Assembly (NCBI RefSeq): GCF_022846615.1
Contig: NZ_AP025637.1
Coordinates: forward strand, 1,054,001 to 1,118,000
From: Roseomonas fluvialis
Lineage (GTDB): Bacteria; Pseudomonadota; Alphaproteobacteria; Acetobacterales; Acetobacteraceae
Direction: 5' to 3'
DNA length: 64,000 bases
Shown one piece after another: positions 49,989 through 58,832 of the stretch. Every line of letters begins with the position of its first letter. Position 1 is the first letter of the stretch. The position numbers and the translations under genes are program-made. Under the pieces are notes generated by a model. That model saw only the letters and a list, made by a program, of their open reading frames with translations. It had not been told where the DNA came from and did no database searches.

Positions 49989-50954
49989 ATGACCGTCGAT
50001 CAACCGCCCGCCCTGCTGGTCGCGGGCCCCACCGCCAGCGGCAAGTCGGCGCTGGCGCTGGCGCTGGCGGAACGTCTCGGCGGCACGGTGATCAATACCG
50101 ACAGCATGCAGGTGTATCGCGAACTGCGCGTGCTGACCGCGCGCCCGACACCGGAGGAAGAAGCGCGCGTGCCGCACGGCCTCTACGGCGTGCGGCCGGC
50201 GGCGGAGGCTGCAAGCGTCGCCTGGTGGCGCAGCGCCGCGCTGGCCGAGATGGCGCGGGCGCGCGCCGCGGGCCGCCTGCCCATCCTGTGCGGTGGGACC
50301 GGGATGTATTTCGCCGCCCTGGTGCAGGGGCTGACTGACATCCCACCGGTGCCGGCACGGGCGCGGCAGGAGGCGCGGCGGTTGCTTGCCGCACATGGCC
50401 CGGCGGCCCTGCATGCGCGGCTTGCCGAGGTCGATCCCGACACCGCCGCTCGCCTGCGCCCTTCGGACAGCCAGCGCGTCGCCCGCGCCTATGAGGTCTG
50501 GCACGGCACCGGGCGTGGCCTCGTGGCCTGGCAGGCGGGGGGCGGGACCGGGCCGGCGCCTTGGCGCTTCGCGACCATCCTGATCGATCCGCCGCGCGAG
50601 GCTCTGCGCGCGGCGATCGCGACGCGCTGGGCGGCCATGCTTGCGGCAGGCGCCATCGAGGAGGTCCGCGCGCTGGCGGAGCAGGGCCTGGATCCGGCCC
50701 TGCCGGCGATGCGCGCGCATGGCGTGCCGGAACTGGCGGCGATGCTGGCGGGGCGGATGACGCCCGAGGACGCCTCGCGTCGGGCCATCCTGAACACCGG
50801 GCAATACACCAAGCGGCAGGCGACCTGGTTCCGGCACCATCCGCTGGCCGATACGCCGCGCGTGCATACGATCCATGCGCGGATTGCGGGCATCGCGCAA
50901 TTATCGGAAAGCGATAGGGCGGGAATCTTGTCTTTTGTTGATCGGATGCATTGA
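49989..50954 (+). CDS. miaA: tRNA dimethylallyltransferase MiaA
   Basis: Adds the dimethylallyl group to A37 of UNN-reading tRNAs. The 321-residue product has P-loop LLVAGPTASGKSALALALAE, NTDSMQVYRELRVLTARPT with catalytic aspartate, GGTGMYFAALVQGL, and the late NTGQYTKRQATWFRH. Only 23 bp separate it from the divergent serB start, so both promoters must overlap. A strong GC hairpin follows its stop. Confidence 0.96.
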   Translation: MTVDQPPALLVAGPTASGKSALALALAERLGGTVINTDSMQVYRELRVLTARPTPEEEARVPHGLYGVRPAAEAASVAWWRSAALAEMARARAAGRLPILCGGTGMYFAALVQGLTDIPPVPARARQEARRLLAAHGPAALHARLAEVDPDTAARLRPSDSQRVARAYEVWHGTGRGLVAWQAGGGTGPAPWRFATILIDPPREALRAAIATRWAAMLAAGAIEEVRALAEQGLDPALPAMRAHGVPELAAMLAGRMTPEDASRRAILNTGQYTKRQATWFRHHPLADTPRVHTIHARIAGIAQLSESDRAGILSFVDRMH

Positions 50955-50984
50955 CGCCCTTCGGCGGCGGGTCTAAGGAACCGC

Positions 50985-51014
50985 CACGCCCGCGGGAGAA
51001 CCCCGCGGGCGGTG
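50985..51014 (+). terminator. Strong GC hairpin between miaA and ilvI
   Basis: CACGCCCGCGGG-AGAAC-CCCGCGGGCGGTG forms a long stem with one bulge and is followed by CCGTTT. It may end miaA transcription or act in the ilvI leader, since the ilvI ATG is 24 bp further on. The short U tract makes an intrinsic terminator uncertain. Confidence 0.5.
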
Positions 51015-51038
51015 CCGTTTGCAAGGAATGACCGACCG

Positions 51039-52838
51039 ATGTCCGCCGCCATCAAGCCCGCCAGCACCGACGCCGCCCTGACCATGTCAGGCGCCGAGGT
51101 CGTACTGCGCGCGCTGAAGGACCAGGGCGTGGAGGTCATCTTCGGCTACCCCGGCGGCGCGGTATTGCCGATCTACGACGCGCTGTTCCAGCAGAACGCC
51201 ATCCGCCACATCCTGGTGCGGCATGAGCAGGCCGCGGTGCATGCGGCCGAGGGCTATGCGCGGTCGACCGGCAAGGTGGGCTGCGTGCTGGTCACCTCCG
51301 GCCCTGGCGCGACCAACGCCGTGACAGGGTTGGTGGACGCGCTGATGGATTCGATCCCGATCGTCTGCCTGACCGGCCAGGTGCCGACCCACCTGATCGG
51401 CAACGACGCCTTCCAGGAAGCCGACACCACCGGCATCACGCGCCCGGCCACCAAGCACAACTACCTGGTCAAGAAGTCGGGTGACCTCGCGCGCGTCATG
51501 CACGAGGCCTTCTATGTGGCGAAGTCCGGCCGGCCCGGCCCCGTGGTGGTCGACCTGCCCAAGGACATCCTGATCAACAAGGCGCCCTACACCGAGCCGC
51601 CGGTCGCCGCGCACCGGTCCTATCGCCCGCAGACCGAGCCCGACATGGATCAGGTGCGAAAGGCGGTGCGCCTTCTGAAGGCTGCCAAGCGGCCGATCGT
51701 CTATGCCGGCGGCGGCGTGATCAATTCCGGGCCCGAGGCCTCGCGCCTGCTGGTCGAATTCGTGCGCATGACGGGTTTTCCCTGCACGAACACGCTGATG
51801 GGGCTCGGCGCCTATCCGGCGGGCGATCCGTTGTTCGTCGGCATGCTCGGCATGCACGGGACCTACGAGGCGAACCTCGCGATGCATGGCTGCGACGTCA
51901 TGCTGAACATCGGTGCGCGGTTCGACGATCGCGTGACGGGGCGGCTCAATGCCTTTTCGCCGAATTCGCGGAAGATCCACGTCGATATCGACCCGTCCTC
52001 GATCAACAAGAACGTGCCGGTCGAGGTGCCGATCGTGGGCGATGCCGGACGCGTGCTGGCCGCGATGATCGAATGCTGGAAGTCCGAAGAAGCGCCGCAG
52101 GACAAGCATGTGCTGACCGCTTGGTGGCGCCAGATCGACGAATGGCGTGCCAAGGACTGCCTGCGCTACCGCCAGGAAGGCAAGATCATCAAGCCGCAGC
52201 ACGCGGTAAAGCGGCTCTACGAGATCACGCAGGAACTCGGGCGCGAGACCTTCATCAGCACCGAGGTCGGCCAGCACCAGATGTGGGCGGCGCAGTACTT
52301 CGGCTTCGCCAAGCCAAACCGCTGGATGACCTCCGGCGGGCTCGGCACGATGGGCTATGGCTTGCCGGCGGCGATGGGCGTGCAGATCGCGCATCCGGAT
52401 GCGCTGTGCATCGACATCGCCGGCGAGGCCTCGATCCTGATGAACATCCAGGAGATGGGCACGCTCGCGCAGTACCGCCTGCCGGTGAAGGTCTTCATCC
52501 TGAACAATGAATACATGGGCATGGTCCGCCAGTGGCAGGAACTGCTGCATGGCGGCCGCTACTCCGAGAGCTATTCCTCGGCGTTGCCCGACTTTGTGAA
52601 GCTGGCGGAATCCTTCCATGCCAAGGGCATCCGGGTGACCGACGCGGCAGATCTCGACGCCGGCATCCGCGAAATGATCGCCTATCCCGGCCCCGTCATC
52701 GCCGATATCGCGGTGGCGAAGGACGAGAACTGCTTCCCGATGATCCCGTCGGGCGCCGCGCACAACGAGATGATCCTCGGGCCTGAGCAGGAGGGTGGCG
52801 TCAAGGGCGTCACCGACGAAGGCAAGGTCCTGGTCTGA
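51039..52838 (+). CDS. ilvI: Acetolactate synthase large (catalytic) subunit
   Basis: Thiamine-diphosphate and FAD enzyme of 599 residues, first common step of valine, leucine and isoleucine synthesis. It has FGYPGGAVLPIYDAL, the catalytic glutamate in RHEQAAVHAAEGYARS, and NNEYMGMVRQWQELLHGGRYSES. The ThDP motif reads CIDIAGEASILMN where GDGS is more usual. The ATG at 51039 has an AAGGA site about 11 nt upstream. It is followed after 10 bp by ilvH. No Leu/Ile/Val leader peptide was found in the 84-bp gap before it. Confidence 0.96.
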   Translation: MSAAIKPASTDAALTMSGAEVVLRALKDQGVEVIFGYPGGAVLPIYDALFQQNAIRHILVRHEQAAVHAAEGYARSTGKVGCVLVTSGPGATNAVTGLVDALMDSIPIVCLTGQVPTHLIGNDAFQEADTTGITRPATKHNYLVKKSGDLARVMHEAFYVAKSGRPGPVVVDLPKDILINKAPYTEPPVAAHRSYRPQTEPDMDQVRKAVRLLKAAKRPIVYAGGGVINSGPEASRLLVEFVRMTGFPCTNTLMGLGAYPAGDPLFVGMLGMHGTYEANLAMHGCDVMLNIGARFDDRVTGRLNAFSPNSRKIHVDIDPSSINKNVPVEVPIVGDAGRVLAAMIECWKSEEAPQDKHVLTAWWRQIDEWRAKDCLRYRQEGKIIKPQHAVKRLYEITQELGRETFISTEVGQHQMWAAQYFGFAKPNRWMTSGGLGTMGYGLPAAMGVQIAHPDALCIDIAGEASILMNIQEMGTLAQYRLPVKVFILNNEYMGMVRQWQELLHGGRYSESYSSALPDFVKLAESFHAKGIRVTDAADLDAGIREMIAYPGPVIADIAVAKDENCFPMIPSGAAHNEMILGPEQEGGVKGVTDEGKVLV

Positions 52839-52848
52839 GGCTACGAAC

Positions 52849-53367
52849 ATGTCGGAAGCAGGAAACGCGCAGCGCGCGGCGACCATCGCCGTGCTGGTGG
52901 AGAACGAGGCCGGCGTGCTGGCCCGTGTGATCGGCCTGTTCAGCGGCCGCGGCTACAACATCGACAGCCTGACGGTCGCGCCGGTGGACGAGACGGGGCG
53001 CGTCAGCCGCATCACGGTCGTGACGTCGGGCACCGAGATGGTGATCGACCAGATCAAGGCGCAGCTCGATCGCTTGGTGCCGGTGCACAAGGTCAGCGAC
53101 CTCACGCTGGAGGGCCCGCATTTGACGCGCGAACTGGCGCTGATCAAGGTGGTGGGCAAGGGCGAGCACCGTATGGAGGCGCTGCGCCTGGCGGACGCGT
53201 TTCGTGCCCGCGTCGTCGACGCCACCACCGAGAGCTTCGTCTTCGAGATGACCGGCAATGCCGACAAGATCGACGCCTTCTGCGCGCTGATGCGCCCCGT
53301 CGGGCTGGTCGAGGTGTCGCGCACCGGCGCGGTGGCGATCGCGCGCGGGCCGCGCGGACTGAACTGA
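52849..53367 (+). CDS. ilvH: Acetolactate synthase small (regulatory) subunit
   Basis: A 172-residue regulatory subunit giving valine feedback to IlvI. The N-terminal ACT domain (ATIAVLVENEAGVLARVIGLFSGRGYNIDSLTV, quoted in part as GVLARVIGLFSGRGYNIDSL) spans about residues 10-85, and the C-terminal domain continues to VSRTGAVAIARG. ATG 52849 is preferred over a longer frame overlapping ilvI. It lies 39 bp upstream of ilvC. Confidence 0.95.
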   Translation: MSEAGNAQRAATIAVLVENEAGVLARVIGLFSGRGYNIDSLTVAPVDETGRVSRITVVTSGTEMVIDQIKAQLDRLVPVHKVSDLTLEGPHLTRELALIKVVGKGEHRMEALRLADAFRARVVDATTESFVFEMTGNADKIDAFCALMRPVGLVEVSRTGAVAIARGPRGLN

Positions 53368-54423
<1,056 letters not shown>

Positions 54424-54480
54424 GCCACGTCGGGGGCGGTGGCGCAGGCTGCCGCCCTTCGCGCTTGCGGGGGTGTGAGC

Positions 54481-55110
54481 GTGACGACCATCGCGTGCCT
54501 GCATACGGCCGCAGGGAACATCGCGGTCTTCGACGCGGCCTGCCCGCCGGAGGCGCAGCTGACCCATGTCCTGCGCGAGGATCTTCTCAAGGACGCCGAG
54601 GCCTCGGGCGGCCTCACGCCCGAGATCGCCCAGCGCACCGCGGCCGCGCTGGAGGCCTTGGCCACGCCCGGGATTGATGCCGTTCTGCTCACCTGCTCGA
54701 CCATCGGGCCCGGCGCTGCGATCGCGCGCGGCGCGGTCCCCGTGCTCCGGGTGGATGCTGCGCTGGCCGATACGGCGACGCGGCGCGGCGGCACGGTGAT
54801 CGTGCTCTGCGCGGTCGAGACCACCGTCGAGCCGACGCGCGCGATCTTCGCCGAGGCGGCCGCGCGGACCGGCGCGACGATCGACGTGCGGCTCGTGCCG
54901 AACGCCTGGGCTGCCTTCCGCGCCGGCGAGACTGCCCGCTACCACGCCATCGTCGCCGCGGCCGCCGACGGCGCCTTCGCCGACGGCGCGACGGAGGTCG
55001 CGCTCGCCCAGGCCAGCATGTCCGGTGCGGTGGCGCTGGCGCGCGGCCGCAAGCCGCTGGCGAGCCCGCCGGTCGGTCTTGCAGCGGCGCTGGCCGCCGG
55101 GGGGCGTTGA
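54481..55110 (+). CDS. Asp/Glu/hydantoin racemase-family protein
   Basis: A 209-residue protein with Asp/Glu racemase-type pattern: IACLHTAAGNIAVFDAACP, one likely catalytic cysteine in LLTCSTIGPGA, and another in VIVLCAVETTVEPT. The family includes aspartate, glutamate, hydantoin and allantoin racemases, and maleate isomerases; the exact activity is not known. The start may be GTG 54475 or 54481 after a G-rich site, or earlier at 54439. It follows ilvC by about 57 bp and precedes a PuuE-like gene. Confidence 0.75.
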   Translation: MTTIACLHTAAGNIAVFDAACPPEAQLTHVLREDLLKDAEASGGLTPEIAQRTAAALEALATPGIDAVLLTCSTIGPGAAIARGAVPVLRVDAALADTATRRGGTVIVLCAVETTVEPTRAIFAEAAARTGATIDVRLVPNAWAAFRAGETARYHAIVAAAADGAFADGATEVALAQASMSGAVALARGRKPLASPPVGLAAALAAGGR

Positions 55111-55316
55111 CGCCCCCGCGCCAGCGCGCGGGCATCCGCTCGAATACGGCGTGCCGAATGGCGGCGCAGCCGTCATGCCGCGAAGTCGCACCGTCCGGAG
55201 GGCCGTGACCGCGGGCTTCGAGGAACTCGGCGCCGATCCCACCGACGGGGTCAGTGCCTGGCGCCCGAAGGACGCTGGATTGACCGGGGCCGCGCGCATC
55301 CGGCAGCCTCGGCGCC

Positions 55317-56246
55317 ATGACGATGCTCGCCGCCGAGACCGACTACCCCCGTGACTTCCTGGGCTACGGCCCCAGCCCACCCGACCCGCGCTGGCCGGGC
55401 GGGGCGAAGGTCGCCCTTTCCTTCGTGCTGAACTACGAGGAGGGCGGCGAGAACACCGTGCTGAACGGTGATGCCGGCAGCGAGCTTTACCTGCATGAAG
55501 TCCCGGGCGGCTCACCCGTGCTGGGCGAACGCAACCGCACCGTGGAATCGCAGTTCGAATACGGCGCGCGCGCCGGCGTTTGGCGCGTGTTGCGGGCCTT
55601 CGCGGCGCAGGGTTTTCCGCTCACCGTCTATGGCGTCGGCCGTGCGCTGGAACTCAACCCCGAGGCCGCGCGCGCCTTCGCCGCGGCGGGGCACGAGGTG
55701 GCGTCGCATGCCTGGCGCTGGATCGACTATCACGGGATGGACGAAGCCGCGGAACGCGCCGAGATCGCGCGTTGCGTCGAGACCATCGAACGCCTGACCG
55801 GCAGCCGTCCGGTCGGCTGGTACACCGGCCGCATTAGCCCCAACACGCGCCGCCTGGTCGCGGAGTACGGCGGATTTCTGTACGATTCCGACGCCTATGA
55901 CGACGACCTGCCGCATTACGTGACGGCCGCCGGCAAGCCGCACCTGGTCATACCGTACACGCTCGACAACAATGACATGAAGTACGCGGTGCCGCCGGGC
56001 TTCGGCGACCCGGGCGGCTGGGAACACCACCTGACCGATGCCTTCGAGGTGCTGCTCGCCGAAGGTCGCGCCGGGCAGCCCAAGATGATGTCGGTCGGGC
56101 TGCATTGCCGCCTGGTCGGCCGTCCGGGGCGTGCCGCGGCGCTGCAGCGTTTCCTCGCGCGGGTGGCACGCGAGAAGGACGTCTGGGTCTGCCGCCGCGC
56201 CGACATCGCCCGCCACTGGTGGGCCACGCACCCACCGCAGCCGTAA
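55317..56246 (+). CDS. PuuE-like polysaccharide deacetylase-fold allantoinase
   Basis: A 309-residue carbohydrate-esterase-4-fold protein. YPRDFLGYGPSPPDPRWPGGAKVALSF and NYEEGGENTVLNGD, then the catalytic-fold motifs GHEVASHAWRWIDY and GWYTGRISPNTRRLVAEYGGFLYDSDAYDDDLPHY (quoted in part as GWYTGRISPNTR) match PuuE-type allantoinases of purine breakdown better than secreted chitin deacetylases. No signal peptide is seen. It is next to a racemase-like gene and a cupin. Function as allantoinase is inference. Confidence 0.82.
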   Translation: MTMLAAETDYPRDFLGYGPSPPDPRWPGGAKVALSFVLNYEEGGENTVLNGDAGSELYLHEVPGGSPVLGERNRTVESQFEYGARAGVWRVLRAFAAQGFPLTVYGVGRALELNPEAARAFAAAGHEVASHAWRWIDYHGMDEAAERAEIARCVETIERLTGSRPVGWYTGRISPNTRRLVAEYGGFLYDSDAYDDDLPHYVTAAGKPHLVIPYTLDNNDMKYAVPPGFGDPGGWEHHLTDAFEVLLAEGRAGQPKMMSVGLHCRLVGRPGRAAALQRFLARVAREKDVWVCRRADIARHWWATHPPQP

Positions 56247-56257
56247 GGGGCCCCGCC

Positions 56258-56572
56258 ATGTCCTATCCGCTCGAGAAGCGTGAACTCATCGCTGAGGCAC
56301 CGGGCCTGCGCATGCAGATCCTCACGCTCGCGGCAGGGCAGGAAGTACCCTGGCATTGGCACAGCGAGGTGACCGACACCTTCTTGTGCATGGATGGCCC
56401 GATGGTGATCGAGACCCGCGCGCCGACCGAGACGGTCGAACTGGACCCCGGCCAGATGTACGCGGTGCCTTCGAAGCGTGCGCATCGCGTCACCGGGAAG
56501 GATGGCGGGCGCTGCCGCTTCGCCATCCTGCAGGGCGTGGGCACCTACGACTTCAAGCCGGTGGGCGCGTGA
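56258..56572 (+). CDS. Small cupin-domain protein
   Basis: A 104-residue single cupin. The metal-binding motif is EVPWHWHSEVTDTFLCMDG (HxH near residue 32) and the second motif is SKRAHRVTGKDGG. The fold is certain; the substrate is not. It lies 11 bp after the PuuE-like gene and its stop overlaps the start of the following binding-protein gene as TGATG, so the three genes form one unit. Confidence 0.85.
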   Translation: MSYPLEKRELIAEAPGLRMQILTLAAGQEVPWHWHSEVTDTFLCMDGPMVIETRAPTETVELDPGQMYAVPSKRAHRVTGKDGGRCRFAILQGVGTYDFKPVGA

Positions 56573-57531
56573 TGCGCCGGCGCGCGACGCTCGCGCTTCC
56601 GTTGCTGCTCGCCGCGCGGGGCGCGCGGGCGCAGGACGGGCGGCGGCTCGAACTGATCGTCCCCTATCCGCCAGGCGGGGGGAACGACATCGGTGCGCGG
56701 GCGCTCGCCCCGGCGCTGGAGCGCGAACTCGGCATGCCGGTGGTGGTTCTCAACCGCCCCGGCGCGGGCAGCCAGATCGGCATGGCGCAGGTGGCGCGGG
56801 CCCGGCCGGATGGGCTGACCATCGGCTACGGGCTCTGGCCGCAGACCACGACGCTCTACCTGGACGCGTCACGCCAGGCGGGCTTCACGCGGGAGAGCTT
56901 CACGCCCCTCGCGCTGCATGTGACCGACCCGGGCGCCATCACCGTGCGCGCCGACAGCCCGTTGCGCAGCCTGGCCGACCTGGTCGCGGCATCCCGTGCG
57001 CGGCCCGATGATTTCCGCATGTCCGACAACGGCCAGCTTGGGCACGAGCATCTCGCCTCGATCCGGCTGCAGCGCATGGCCGGGCTGCGCTTCAACCAGG
57101 TGCACTTCAACGGGGCGGGGCCCGCGCTGACCGCGCTGCTGGGCGGCCAGACCGAAGCCGCGATCTTCGCGGTCGGCACCGCTAGCGGGCAGATGCGTCA
57201 GGGCGCGGTGCGCGCGCTGGCGGTGCTCTCGGCCGAGGAAAGCCCGTTCCTGCCGGGCGTGCCGACCGCCCGTGCCCAGGGTTTCGACATCATCGCCGGG
57301 TCGACGCGTGCCTTCGTGGCGCCGGCCGGCCTGCCGCCGGACCTGCGCGACCGCCTCGCGAGCGCGCTGCAACGCGCGATCACATCGCCGGAGCATGAGG
57401 AGCGGATGCGCGCGCTCTCGATCCCCATCACCTACCGGGGTGCCGACGCCTTCGCTGCCTATTGGGCGGAGGAGGAACGCCTGCTCCGCCCGCTAATCGC
57501 GGAACTGACACGCGAGGGGCGGTCGCAATAG
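56572..57531 (+). CDS. Bug/TctC-family tripartite tricarboxylate solute-binding protein
   Basis: A 319-residue periplasmic binding protein with a signal peptide (MRRRATLALPLLLAARGARA-Q). It has the Bug-family signatures LIVPYPPGGGNDIGARALAPAL and VVLNRPGAGSQIGM and a late DIIAGSTRAFVAPAGLP. No TctA or TctB membrane genes lie beside it, as is common for these orphan binding proteins. Its start overlaps the cupin stop as TGATG. The bound ligand may be linked to the PuuE/racemase genes, which is inference. Confidence 0.92.
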   Translation: MRRRATLALPLLLAARGARAQDGRRLELIVPYPPGGGNDIGARALAPALERELGMPVVVLNRPGAGSQIGMAQVARARPDGLTIGYGLWPQTTTLYLDASRQAGFTRESFTPLALHVTDPGAITVRADSPLRSLADLVAASRARPDDFRMSDNGQLGHEHLASIRLQRMAGLRFNQVHFNGAGPALTALLGGQTEAAIFAVGTASGQMRQGAVRALAVLSAEESPFLPGVPTARAQGFDIIAGSTRAFVAPAGLPPDLRDRLASALQRAITSPEHEERMRALSIPITYRGADAFAAYWAEEERLLRPLIAELTREGRSQ

Positions 57532-57558
57532 GCGGGCGATCGCCCGGTTGGCGACTCG

Positions 57559-58527
57559 CTATTCGATCTTCTCGATGCGGTTCTGTTCCACCACCTCGCG
57601 CCAGCGCGCGATCTCGGAGCGGACATGCTCGGCAAAGCGCGCCGGCGTGCCGCCTTCGGGGCGCACGCCCAGGCCGCGCAGCCGCGCCTGCACGTCGGTG
57701 TCCGCATTGGCCTCGTTCAGCATGCGGTTGAGCCCCGCCACTACGTTCGCGGGCGTGCCGCGCGGCGCCATGTAGCCGAACCAGGGCTCCACCACGATGT
57801 TCGGTACGCCGGCCTCGGCGAAGGTCGGCACATCGGGCAGGGACGGGTCGCGCAGGCCGCCGGTGACGGCGATAGCGCGGATCTGCCCGGCGCGGATCGC
57901 CTGGATCTTGGTGGGGATGTTCTCGATCATCACCTGCACCTGGTTGGCGAGAAGCGCCTGCAGTGCCGGCGCGCCGCCCCGGAAGGGCACATGCACGAGC
58001 CCGAGGCCGAGCCGCCCGTTCAGCAGTTCGGGCGTCAGGTGGTTCGAAGACCCGAAGCCTGACGACCCGTAGTTCACCCGACCGCGATTCGCCTGCGCCC
58101 AGGCGATGAACTCCGTCAGCGTGGTGGCCGGCACCGACGGGTGCACCGCCACCACGTTCATCACGCTGCCGCTCCAGAACACCGGCACGAGGTCGCGCTC
58201 GATGTCGTAGGGCATGCGGGCGTAGATGGCCGGGTTGATGGCGCAGTTGCCGATGGTGCAGGCGCCCAGCGTGTAGCCGTCCGGCGTGCTGCGCGCGGCC
58301 GCCTCCATGCCGATGTTGCCGTTGGCGCCCGAGCGGTTCTCGACCACCCAGGGGTGTGGCGAGGTCCGGCTGATCCGGTCGGCGAGGATGCGCGCGATCA
58401 GGTCGGTGGCGCCCCCTGGCGGGAAGGGCAGGATGATGCGCACCGGGCGGTCGGGCACCCAGTCCTGGGCGAGGGCGGGCGTGGCAATAATACCCGCGAC
58501 GAGCGCGAGCGCGATCCGGCGCAGCAT
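57559..58527 (-). CDS. Bug/TctC-family tripartite tricarboxylate solute-binding protein
   Basis: A 322-residue binding protein on the opposite strand and convergent with the preceding Bug gene. Signal peptide MLRRIALALVAGIIATPALA-Q, then VRIILPFPPGGATDLIARILAD, VVENRSGANGNIGMEAAARS and HVPFRGGAPALQALLANQVQ. These are typical of the Bug family. A strong GGAGGAA site precedes ATG 58527; the longer frame beyond it is noise. No permease genes are adjacent. Confidence 0.93.
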   Translation of the reverse strand: MLRRIALALVAGIIATPALAQDWVPDRPVRIILPFPPGGATDLIARILADRISRTSPHPWVVENRSGANGNIGMEAAARSTPDGYTLGACTIGNCAINPAIYARMPYDIERDLVPVFWSGSVMNVVAVHPSVPATTLTEFIAWAQANRGRVNYGSSGFGSSNHLTPELLNGRLGLGLVHVPFRGGAPALQALLANQVQVMIENIPTKIQAIRAGQIRAIAVTGGLRDPSLPDVPTFAEAGVPNIVVEPWFGYMAPRGTPANVVAGLNRMLNEANADTDVQARLRGLGVRPEGGTPARFAEHVRSEIARWREVVEQNRIEKIE

Positions 58528-58591
58528 GGCTTCCTCCGGTTGTTGTTGCCCGCAGCCTGCCCGTGGCCGGACAGGCGGGCAACATCGCTGC

Positions 58592-58620
58592 TTGCGAGGG
58601 GCGGGCGGTCGCCGTAGTGT
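58592..58620 (+). promoter_or_regulatory. Candidate leuA promoter
   Basis: TTGCGA (58592-58597) and TAGTGT (58615-58620) are separated by 17 bp, a fair sigma-70-like arrangement. Transcription would begin near 58627, a few bases before the leader-peptide ATG at 58633. The -10 is weak. Confidence 0.3.
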
Positions 58621-58632
58621 CCCGTCCTTGCG

Positions 58633-58743
58633 ATGATCACGCGCGCCATCTTCGCCGGTCTGACCCTTGGGCTCTCCGCCCCGGTCGCCGCGCGCGCGCC
58701 GCTCGGCCTCCTTCTCCTTCGACTTAATCGCCCCTGGGCGTGA
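58633..58743 (+). CDS. Candidate leucine-rich leader peptide of leuA
   Basis: A 36-codon frame ends in PLGLLLLRLNRPWA before TGA at 58741, 89 bp before leuA. Six leucine codons lie in nine (all CTC or CTT, 58702-58725), which is the pattern of a transcription-attenuation leader that senses leucyl-tRNA. An imperfect long hairpin follows (58731-58778). No ribosome site is seen before the ATG, and the start may be near the transcript end, so it could be read leaderless. The N-terminal part also looks like a signal peptide, so chance or a secreted remnant is possible. Confidence 0.5.
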   Translation: MITRAIFAGLTLGLSAPVAARAPLGLLLLRLNRPWA

Positions 58744-58778
58744 CGCCCGGCTGATCACGGCCGGACATCGCTCAGGGG
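58731..58778 (+). promoter_or_regulatory. Stem-loop region between leader peptide and leuA
   Basis: CCCCTGGGCG (58731-58740) pairs with CGCTCAGGGG (58769-58778), with one mismatch, and encloses a smaller CCGGC/GCCGG hairpin. It lies over the stop codon of the leader peptide, where an attenuator's alternating structure is expected. There is no clear U run, so the mechanism is not settled. Confidence 0.4.
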
Positions 58779-58832
58779 AACCTGGGATCGAACGCGCACA
58801 TCCACATCATCGCCACACAGGAAACGCCTGAC

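Noticed and set aside
51039-52838. ThDP motif GEAS in place of GDGS in acetolactate synthase, as a broken enzyme
   Set aside because: The rest of the active-site pattern is intact and, from general knowledge, GEAS-type variants occur in alphaproteobacterial acetolactate synthases, so this is not strong evidence of loss.
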